Shown here: in pieces, positions 1-6,385 of the stretch
How positions within the stretch are numbered: position 1 is the first letter of the stretch
Layout of the letters: each line of letters starts with the position of its first letter
Origin: Acanthaster planci
Taxonomy: Eukaryota; Echinodermata; Asteroidea; Valvatida; Acanthasteridae
Assembly: GCF_001949145.1 (NCBI RefSeq)
Contig: NW_019091409.1
Location: 1,200,564 to 1,215,815 of the forward strand
Direction of reading: 5' to 3'
DNA length: 15,252 nt
Notes under the pieces: model-generated
What the model was told of the DNA's origin: nothing
Databases searched by the model: none
What the model saw: the letters and a program-made list of their open reading frames with translations, nothing else
Position numbers and translations under genes: made by a program

Positions 1-1736
1 TGCCCCCATTTAGGTCGTGACTCCTAAACCTCACACAGCTTGTTATATATCTAATATTGTGCACCACTGCTAACGCCCCGTGGATGGAGTTCCTCACATA
101 AACTTGAAGTTGTTCAAAGTTAAGCTAACTCAGGGCCTAACGACTTCCTGATAAGTCGCTTCACTTTCAGGTACATCTACACGCAATAGCAGCCCACACA
201 ACAGCTCTGGGTATTAAACTAGCTGGCTGTATGAGACTCAACTAACACACTGTAAGGAACGGAAGGAACGGAATTGACAGAAGGAACTGACTAGCTTGGC
301 GCACTGACCAGTAAATAAGTTGCCGTAGACAATAGTGATAAATAGCCCCACTTCAAAAAATCTGGAAAAATACTCACAAGTTTCACAGATGCTCAAAACA
401 AATATCAAATTAAAGATCACTTCCTCATCTTTCATTTTCTTTTCAATTTTCAGTGGCTTAACCGATGACTTTTCAAAATACCTCTCTCCAGAGAAAATAA
501 CACCTCAAAACAGTCAGGAGGCCCATTACCATTTTGGAAATTGATGCCAACACTCCATGGCAAAATAGGGCAGTTTGGAGGGCCCCGTTTGGTCCGATAC
601 TTTCAGAAATACACGCTGACAGTCCTGCCTTGCATTTCATCCACCTTTGTAACAAACCACCCAATCCAAGTGCCACCAATTGCTCTAATAGCAAAGAATA
701 TGACAGCCTACAAATCGTGATTCGGTCCGCCCAGGCAATTTAGACCTATTTACTGGTCTGCAACCTAATGCCACTCGTGTCGCCAGCTTGGCACCACTTA
801 CTATATTCGTTCCCATCCGACGTCAAGGTATGCGCCCTAACCCTAACTATACGATAACCTAAAATTAACAATGCAAACTGCTATTGCGCCACAGCCGCAC
901 CTTAAGTTACGGTCCCTTGACTGATTAAACTTACGGAATCAAATATGAGCTGAAAACTAATTGAAACCTCACAGGAACACTTCAGAACTAGTTAAACAAA
1001 AGCAAATGCCTTCAAGACACCTATGAAGGCGTAATAAGCTAACGCAAGGCATTCTGTATAATTCTATGACCAGGTCCGTCAATAAAGGCGACGTTATAGA
1101 CGCACGTAGTCTTGTCTTTCAAGATTTTCCGGTCACCGTGTACAGCACTCTGCATGTGGCTTCCATAATCATGGTCACTTCCAAGTGATGTGGTGTTCAA
1201 GGTCTTCTTTGCTGTAGGGTGGCCCTAGGCGGTCGATCGTCCCCGGTATCAGTGCTCTGTACAACCCTGCAAATCCTAGACTCAGACGGTGGAGTGGCAG
1301 GCTCTGTCTCGCTCAGTCGGGTTATACTCCCAATGGGTCTTTCCTCGCAGCGCCATCGACTTCTCCCGATACAGGTAAGTCTCCCGTACTTCTCTTACTT
1401 TCACGGCTTGACCCGGCAACATGTTTTCGCCTTTTAACAACGGTCTCACCCCGGTAGTACCTTGCTGGTTTGCTTTATCTTTCTCATCTTCTTGATTGGT
1501 GCCAACCCCTATCTTCATCATAGTGTGACTTAGTTTAGTGTAAAAGATTAGTCCAATTAGGGAATCCCCCAGTGAGTAATGTCACGGGGAGAGTCATGTG
1601 GACAGCGCGTGCAGCGTTGTGATTGGCAGCATGCTGCCCAGCAGTGCCGTGTGCACGAGGGAGTGTGTGCGCGGGCAGTGCAGTGAAGAGAAGCCTTCAG
1701 TAGGCAGTCTCTGTTCGTAATGAGTGCTAGTTGTGA
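1..1736. other. No recognisable gene; unassigned intergenic or intronic DNA
   Basis: No open frame in this stretch shows a domain I recognise; the short frames near 335-743 and 1219-1521 look like chance overlaps. Small visible features are a tandem pair of the 9-mer AAGGAACGG (254-271), two telomere-like CCCTAA units (835-847, too few to mean a telomere), and a consensus-quality splice donor CAG|GTAAGT at 1372-1380. The donor follows an acceptor-like TTCCTCGCAG ending at 1350, but no coding exon can be argued from this alone. Confidence 0.5.
1728..1734. repeat. Candidate target-site duplication, left copy (TAGTTGT)
   Basis: TAGTTGT here matches 3810-3816 at the other end of the long-TIR element. 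Extending to 9 bp gives 7 of 9 matches (TAGTTGTGA against TAGTTGTAT). A chance match of this size is possible, so this is supportive rather than conclusive. Confidence 0.45.
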
Positions 1737-2006
1737 ATGGTGGCCGATCACTGCCGTTCGCTTTTCTCTCATAATCTATTTACAATGTAAATTGTTTTTC
1801 ATTGTAAAAAGATTTGTTAATTCATTTTTTTCAATGTAAAGTAATTTATAAAATTAATGCATTGACAAATGCAAATTCTTTTCGAAACTTAAGTTGTTTT
1901 TAAATGCACTGGTAAATGCAATTTCTAAATGCAATGTCAAAGTCAAAAGTTATCGGCCGATCGCTGCCACAGTATCCCATAATGCTTTGCGACTTTGTAT
2001 CAGACT
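1737..2006 (+). repeat. Left terminal inverted repeat of long-TIR element
   Basis: The arm pairs with 3460-3809 in inverted orientation. It has a modular structure. A GGCCGATCACTGCC block at 1742-1755 recurs as GGCCGATCGCTGCC at 1955-1968 (13 of 14 identical), on either side of an AT-rich core rich in TGCATT/AATGCA. The core block at about 1831-1908 occurs once here but twice in the right arm. The subterminal repeats could be transposase-binding sites, which is an inference from how other TIR transposons are built. Confidence 0.8.
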
Positions 2007-2269
2007 AGGCCCTTGATAAAATAATCTGCCAAAAGAGGATAGTGCGAATCATCGGGTCTCATACGTGCCCAGCATCATTCAGCTTCCCCCATTGCGCCAG
2101 CCGCGCCATGACAGTCTACGCTAGACATGTTTACAGCCTCCCGAGAGCTAGTACATTATGTACAGCAATGCTGTCTACTAGTCCAGTCAATTTACGACCA
2201 GAATGGCACTAACCTGGAACATAGAACATTCCTAACCTGGAACACTGCAATAAAATTTATTTTAACTGT

Positions 2270-2813
2270 TTAACATTTTTTCTGAGTCTTTGTGTTTTTA
2301 AAGAAGTCGTAAAGAATGGGCGATGCAGAGCTCCTGAATGTAGCAACATCAGTTTTCCCATTGACCTCGGAATATAAGTTCATTGATATAGTGTTTGTGG
2401 ATCTGTTTTTTCATGCACTTACAACTATAATAAGCCTCAGTTCTGAAAGCTAATATTTCTGACTAGGTCGGTAACCATTGTTTGCTCATCATCATGAAGT
2501 GTTCCATCACTGTCTTGAAGGCTTCCACCTTAATTTTATCACACGGTCTACCCTTTTACATGTGTCTGGGTCTGCATACATTTTGGAAATTTTCTGAAAC
2601 TTTTACTCTGCATTTACATGTATTACGGTAAACTGCGTCCGCAGCAAGTCAATCCTGTGCATACATAATTCTGCCTTTTACAGTGGTTGACCAACTGTCA
2701 TTTCGTACACAACTTTATGCTGAAAATCCACTGTTCTCACTGGAATGAGGACCCAATCATTTTTTCCCGTGATACTTGTCCCCTTTACCACAAAATAAAC
2801 AACGCTGTGCAAA
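2270..2813 (-). pseudogene. Decayed remnant of an uncharacterised N-terminal CxxC protein family
   Basis: Reading the minus strand from 2813 to 2270 and switching frames several times gives a continuous series of family-like blocks. They are AQRCLFCGK at the start (CxxC, zinc-finger-like); VLIPVRTVDFQHKV (2752-2711); NDSWSTTVKGRI; AADAVYRNTC (2642-2613); MYADPDTCKR (2580-2551); GRPCDKIKVEAFKTVMEHF (to about 2497); DDEQTMVTDLVRNI; YYSCKCMKKQIHKHY; and TDVATFRSSASPILYDFF (about 2350-2300), followed by a stop at 2270-2272. From memory, the order CxxCG, then a YHxxC-type block, a GRP-KxEAF block, a DDEQxTVxDL block and a TFRxxASxILYDF block belongs to large uncharacterised proteins of cnidarians, molluscs and lancelets. 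I know no family name or function. At least five frame changes and an internal stop make it a pseudogene. It may be the element's own gene or a captured fragment. Confidence 0.6.
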
Positions 2814-3459
2814 ATTAAACACAGAAGACACAGATCGCAGTACGTGGCAGTCACTAGTTGACCCCTTTTCTGTGCGTTATGGTCTTATTTGCACAAAAAA
2901 CGCACTTGCCCACGACTTTTTCCACTCTGCTCAACCTGGGAGTCCCAGCCTTGTATGAAAAATTCTGATAATAAAGCAGGCAATAATTTCCTGGAAGGTC
3001 TTGGTATGAAGTTAATGACATGCAGTACTGTTTTCGGTATATAATTTAATGTCATATTTATGACTGATGATAAATATAAGCTTTTTCCTACGTTAAAAGT
3101 TCGCTTTATTACCCAAGTAAAACGCCGGTCCGTGGTCTGCCACCTTCGCATTCGGTCAATAGTCCTGGGCACGATGTAATACTTTTTATATTCTGCAAGT
3201 CAGGTCACCAGACGAATTAAGAAAGGGCACCCTCAATAGTTTGGATATAAAAGAACTGAAATTTTAACCTCAAAAATGCTTCCCGCTTCCCACAAAAAAA
3301 ATCTTCCCACTCCATAGAAAAGTTAGATTTTTCACAACTTCTCTGTATATTTATTAAAAGTTGTATGACACTAAAATGAATTCTATTGCAATTTGCTCAA
3401 GGTCCAAACTTAATTTGACTGGATATACCGCGTGTAATGAAGGCCTCCTTCTCGTAGCC

Positions 3460-3809
3460 AGTCTAATACAAAGTCGCAAAGCACTATGAGATACTGTGGA
3501 AGCGATCGGCCGATAACTTTAGACTTCCACATTGCATTTTGATATTGCATTTACAAATGCATTTGAAAACAACTTTAGTTTCGAAAAGAATTTGCATTTG
3601 TCAATGCATTTATAAATTACTTTACACTGAAGAAAAAATGCTTTTTCAATGCATTTAAAAACAACTTTGTTTCTCAAAAGAATGTGCATTTATCAATGCA
3701 GTTATAAATTACTTTACATTGAAAAAATGAATTAAACTTTTTACAATGAAAACACTTTACATTGTAAATAGGTTATGAGAGAAAAGCTAACGGCAGTGAT
3801 CAGGTACCA
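3460..3809 (-). repeat. Right terminal inverted repeat of long-TIR element
   Basis: This arm is the reverse complement of 1737-2006 and is about 80 bp longer, because the TGCATT-rich block is present twice (3556-3630 and 3648-3722). It carries several perfect short palindromes of the form TGCATT-N4-AATGCA, for example around 3546-3561, 3593-3608 and 3686-3700 (the last with AATGCA at its inner edge). Confidence 0.8.
3556..3722. repeat. Tandem duplication of a 75 bp block inside the right TIR
   Basis: Copies at 3556-3630 and 3648-3722 share the order AATGCATTT, AAAACAACTTT, a CAAAAGAA or GAAAAGAA block, TGCATTT, CAATGCA, TATAAATTACTTTACA. The period is 92 bp. The left arm has one equivalent copy, so the duplication arose after the arms were formed or was lost from the left arm. 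Confidence 0.75.
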
Positions 3810-3816
3810 TAGTTGT
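3810..3816. repeat. Candidate target-site duplication, right copy (TAGTTGT)
   Basis: This matches 1728-1734. It abuts the right TIR, whose outer end reads ACCA(T) in inverted agreement with the ATGGT start of the left TIR. Confidence 0.45.
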
Positions 3817-3821
3817 ATATT

Positions 3822-3960
3822 GTAGCGCCGGCGGGTCCGGCCGGTGGGGGCGCCAGCTCGGACCCGCATGGAGTTGGCTGGCTGCCCGCGCTGGTTGCGA
3901 ACGGCCCGCGGTTTTCCCGCCTCGCGCCTGCGCAGTCCCTGCCGTCAGGCGCCATGTTGA
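3822..3960 (+). promoter_or_regulatory. CpG-rich block, candidate CpG-island promoter or TIR end
   Basis: The stretch is strikingly rich in G+C and CpG compared with its AT-rich neighbours. It contains a CTGCGCAG half-site like those bound by NRF1 (around 3929-3936). At 3948-3957 it has GGCGCCATGT, whose complement ACATGGCGCC resembles the YY1 core (AANATGGCG). Both factors typically bind CpG-island promoters just around the start of transcription, and the YY1-like site overlaps an ATG at 3954. The block also contains one arm of a 41 bp inverted repeat, so it may instead be the end of a transposon. Promoter activity is an inference. Confidence 0.35.
3896..3936 (+). repeat. Inverted repeat, left copy (41 bp, partner 5570-5610)
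   Basis: The 41 bp match the reverse complement of 5570-5610 at 38 positions. All three differences are C-to-T or G-to-A changes at CpG sites, the pattern expected from decay of methylated cytosine in the right copy. Similarity weakens just inside the repeat (3937 onward). The pair may be the ends of an element of about 1.7 kb or two independent inverted copies of one repeat. Confidence 0.75.
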
Positions 3961-4031
3961 AAAAAAGATTGTCGGAAGAGGACATTGTGGTGCTGACAGA
4001 TTGCGACAGAATAAAGCAGAGATTTTTGTGA
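3954..4031 (+). CDS. Doubtful 25-residue ORF downstream of CpG-rich block
   Basis: An ATG in a fair start context (GGCGCCATGT) opens a 25-codon frame beginning MLKKRLSEEDIVVLTD and ending at TGA 4029-4031. The frame stays open upstream as well. The peptide is charged and shows no domain I recognise. Its only support is the position directly below a CpG-rich, YY1-like sequence, which is how a first coding exon often begins. A GTGAGT donor-like hexamer lies at 4040, nine bases after the stop, so the stop would have to be outside the exon frame for a splice model to work. I treat this as a possible first exon or upstream ORF, not a gene. Confidence 0.15.
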   Translation: MLKKRLSEEDIVVLTDCDRIKQRFL

Positions 4032-4136
4032 CCATAACAGTGAGTTGCACCAGCGTGTCGTTCTTACAGCGTCGAACCCTGTGCAGCGGGACACGCTACA
4101 ATATGGTTGGCTTAGGGTAGCTGCACACGGTGTGCG

Positions 4137-4602
4137 CATGGTTGACTAGGAGACCGCTATAGTTGCTGGCAGGCTATGTCATGCTAATGATTAGGTTTTC
4201 TAGAGGGGCCGAGTGTCATTGCTAGGTTATCGCCAGCGGGAAGCGTATATTCGGCCTTGGAGCGTTCTTCGTTGGCGCGGGGATTAAGCTAAATTTTGTT
4301 GCGTTCCGCGTTGGTGCGTAGAATAGAGGTAGTAAGCCACACCTAAAGTAATGGTCGTTCTTCGTAGGGGCGAGCTTGTCAACCACGTCCACATGTGTAG
4401 TTAGTGGTCCGTTCTTCGTTGGTGCTTAGAACGAGATATTTCGCATGTGAGGTAGAGGCTTCGCAGCTGCGTTGCGTCAACCAAAAGTTGGTGAGCGTAT
4501 ACCGAGAGTCGAGAGCGGCGTTGGTGTTCACTGCTCAGGTGAATCGTGGTGAACTGGGACCGACGCAGCTTTCTTGCAGTCGCGATCTACATGGTTGACT
4601 AG
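4137..4602. repeat. Direct repeat pair CATGGTTGACTAG, 453 bp apart
   Basis: The 13-mer occurs at 4137-4149 and 4590-4602. Similarity continues just beyond as GAGACC and AGACACC. The pair brackets the GTTCTTCGTTGG repeat cluster and could mark its ends or a segmental duplication. It is short enough to be fortuitous. Confidence 0.4.
4262..4435 (+). repeat. Degenerate interspersed repeat, GTTCTTCGTTGGTGC-type unit, four copies
   Basis: Four related units begin near 4264 (GTTCTTCGTTGGCGC), 4303 (GTTCCGCGTTGGTGC), 4356 (GTTCTTCGTAGGGGC) and 4411 (GTTCTTCGTTGGTGC). Spacings are 39, 53 and 55 bp. Two of them continue as GTAGAAT or TTAGAAC. This looks like an old minisatellite or a repeat-derived segment. 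No coding meaning is evident. Confidence 0.6.
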
Positions 4603-4680
4603 AGACACCTGCAGCTGTACTAAACCACACACGCACTCACGTACCTTACATGTATGGTGTACTATTTACGACAAACATTT

Positions 4681-4698
4681 CTCTCTCTCTCTCTCTAG
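4681..4698 (+). repeat. (CT)8 microsatellite followed by AG
   Basis: Eight CT dinucleotides (4681-4696) run directly into AG (4697-4698). A pyrimidine tract ending in AG is also what a 3' splice site looks like, but no exon with recognisable content follows, so I annotate the microsatellite only. Confidence 0.85.
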
Positions 4699-4744
4699 CT
4701 TCTCTCAAGGCTATGCAACCAGAAGACGCAACGGCACAACGGCT

Positions 4745-4950
4745 CCCTTGCGTCGTGCGTTGCGTCGTGCCGTCGCCTGTCGCGTTGTCCTGTCTCAGGT
4801 ATTTTCCGCGTTGCATTTTTTACCGCCTGAAGTCGCCCCTTTCGTCGCCCGTCCCGTCGTGTCGTACGTTACGTCGTGCATTGCGTCGCCTATTACGTCG
4901 CCTGAAGCACGATGCGACGCTGACACGATGCACGACGTGACGCGTCGTGT
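4745..4950 (+). repeat. CGTCG-rich cryptic repeat tract
   Basis: The tract is dense in GTCG, CGTCG and TCGCC words (for example TTGCGTCGTGCGTTGCGTCG near 4748). They are irregularly spaced and interrupted around 4797-4835. It keeps a long frame open (4574-4981 on +), but the translation is arginine-, cysteine- and serine-rich low complexity with no domain, so the frame is a by-product of composition. Confidence 0.65.
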
Positions 4951-5569
4951 GCTGTCGCCCTATGCTTCATTGTGTTTATAGAGGGCGCCTTTACTGTTTT
5001 CTTTTCATTTCCGTCTCCGTGTTTGCAAAGTACATGCTATTTGCTCTTTGGTGTTGATTTTCTCTTGTTTTTATCTCATCCATTCATTGATTAGGACTAA
5101 TTTCTGTCATATTTTATTGAAAAAAATGAAAAAAGAGCAAAACGGAAATCCACGTAGGAACTGCTCTCTCTTAATAAGTGGAAGCCCAAAATTCGTCACT
5201 TTTTCAGCCCAGCCAATGATTTCTTTTCAGTACCGTCGATGCACTTCCCATTTGTGGTAGATTTGTAATCTTATAGATACCAATATTTCTCTTTGGTCCA
5301 TCCCGTTAATTTCTAAGTAGTACTCCCAGTTCTCCAGACAATTTGTCTACAATTGTACGGCTGCAAGTTTGATTACGGGTTTAGGAAGTTACCACCGAGC
5401 CTGCTCTATAATACTGTAGCGTGTCCTACTTATTGGGCTCTGACGCTGTCACAGAAGTACACAGTCAACTACAAATTGTCGTTCTGGGCAAGACACCTCT
5501 GTTTATTTTCCGACGTCAAAAAAAAAGCTGTTACACACACAAGCCCTGGACACGTTGGTGTCTGCGGGC
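4951..5569. other. No recognisable gene
   Basis: Mostly AT-rich sequence. Short open frames at 5048-5260 and 5353-5703 have no visible domain. Neither matches any of the upstream FReD exon motifs I looked for, so the earlier exons of the FReD gene are not found here. Confidence 0.5.
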
Positions 5570-5610
5570 ACTGCGCAGGTGCGAGGTGGGAAAACCGCAG
5601 GCCGTTCGCA
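5570..5610 (-). repeat. Inverted repeat, right copy (partner 3896-3936)
   Basis: This is the reverse complement of 3896-3936 with three CpG-transition differences. It stops two bases before the only ambiguous base of the window. The sequence after the N shows no further similarity to the region outside the left copy, so the outer part of this copy is truncated or missing from the assembly. Confidence 0.75.
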
Positions 5611-5611
5611 T

Positions 5612-5612
5612 N
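5612..5612. other. Ambiguous base (N), possible assembly join
   Basis: A single N sits exactly where the inverted repeat similarity ends. The composition changes from G+C-rich to AT-rich across it. It could be one unread base or a collapsed gap. Confidence 0.9.
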
Positions 5613-5889
5613 TTCTATTTTACTGATATTGTACACGGTAAGCTACTGCTGTGATATTCTACAGACTTTGTTTCACAGGTCATGGGTGGACACTGCAGAA
5701 TAACGGTGCGATAAAATTGTAGCAGCCCTAAATACTCCAATTAAAATTGACCTTGACGTTAGATTCATCAGAAGATAATTTCGATGGGTGTGGAAATTCT
5801 CACTAGAACGGTTATTGAAACAATTTTGACGTTAAAAAATAAATGTCTTCAATGTCATGCAAATTGCTATCTTTTATATATTTTTGCAG

Positions 5890-6143
5890 GTGATTCATTG
5901 TCCGGTCACACTAACATTCCCTTCAGCACCAAAGACCGCGACAACGACTCCAGCGATTCTGAATGTGCTGTAGTTTACTCCGGCGCCTGGTGGTATAGGA
6001 GCTGTCACTACTCCAACCTAAATGGCCTGTACCTCAGTGGAGAGACGGATGTCTACGCCAAGGGTGTAGTTTGGCGACATTGGAAGGGGTATTACTACTC
6101 GCTGAAACGTACTGAGATGAAAATTAAGGCAGCTAACAGTTAG
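5890..6143 (+). CDS. Fibrinogen-related domain (FReD) protein, terminal exon, partial
   Basis: This exon encodes the last ~84 residues of a fibrinogen C-terminal domain, as in ficolins, angiopoietins, tenascins and invertebrate FREPs, which are usually secreted carbohydrate- or ligand-binding proteins. It opens after a pyrimidine-rich acceptor (TATATATTTTTGCAG, ending 5889) in phase 1 and ends at TAG 6141-6143. Diagnostic features are [16 protein letters not shown], the acidic calcium site KDRDNDSSD, the cysteine pair C-x12-C in [25 protein letters not shown], and the C-terminal block [19 protein letters not shown] whole FReD is about 220 residues, so earlier exons lie upstream, beyond this window or in sequence I could not recognise. 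The exon is free of stops and keeps all key residues, which suggests a functional gene. The subfamily cannot be told from the last exon alone. Confidence 0.93.
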
Positions 6144-6385
6144 TTTTATGGGCTGTGTATGTTGGTTGATTTGTTCTTGTCGAAACCCTTAAGTTAGTAA
6201 TTTAGATAAATTTTGTTCATCAGACCAATAAGGCTGCGAGGCAGGTTTAGGCTGGATGCTCTCTCCGCAGTCAGGCATTTTACTTCGTCTTTGACGCCTA
6301 TAATATGTTTCTTTGCTTCCTTTTCTCTTTTCCACTTTTTTCTTTGCATTTATATTTCAATAAAAAGACGACAATTTATAAATTA
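6144..6385 (+). other. Probable 3' UTR of the FReD gene with AATAAA poly(A) signal
   Basis: The sequence following the stop is non-coding and AT-rich. A canonical AATAAA lies at 6359-6364, about 215 bases after the stop, so cleavage would be expected 10-30 bases later. The exact end is inferred. Confidence 0.6.

Larger units (their letters stand above)
1737..3809. mobile_element. Long-TIR DNA transposon-like element (~2.07 kb), apparently non-autonomous
   Basis: Two long imperfect inverted repeats bound this segment: 1737-2006 and 3460-3809. The innermost 57 bp (1950-2006 against the reverse complement of 3460-3516) agree at 53 positions, and the outer ends share GATCACTGCCGTT. A 7-mer TAGTTGT lies just outside the left end (1728-1734) and again at the right end (3810-3816), consistent with a decayed 8-9 bp target-site duplication. 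Long TIRs with an 8-9 bp duplication recall Mutator-like or hAT-like elements, but the superfamily is not proven. No transposase is visible. The interior holds a broken minus-strand coding remnant (2270-2813) and otherwise AT-rich DNA. The sequence supports the element itself strongly; its exact ends are uncertain by several bases. Confidence 0.8.

Noticed and set aside
534-743. 69-codon frame on + overlapping a 73-codon frame on -
   Set aside because: Neither translation shows a domain or codon pattern that I can link to a family.
835-847. Telomere-like CCCTAACCCTAAC
   Set aside because: Only two units with ordinary sequence on both sides; not a telomere or a convincing interstitial telomeric array.
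1351-1374. 24 bp mini-exon between TTCCTCGCAG and CAG|GTAAGT
   Set aside because: Good-looking splice signals occur by chance at this rate; no neighbouring exon or product supports it.
2815-2925. Cysteine-rich minus-strand words (KCVFCANKTITHRKG, then TYCDLCLLC in another frame) suggestive of a piggyBac C-terminal zinc finger
   Set aside because: They lie in different frames, the flanking TIRs and duplication are not piggyBac-like (no TTAA), and no catalytic domain is present.
2776-2958. 60-codon + strand frame inside the long-TIR element
   Set aside because: It is partly the antisense of the better-supported minus-strand remnant, and has no domain.
4574-4981. 135-codon frame as a protein gene
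   Set aside because: The frame is open because of the CGTCG-rich composition; the translation is low complexity with no domain.
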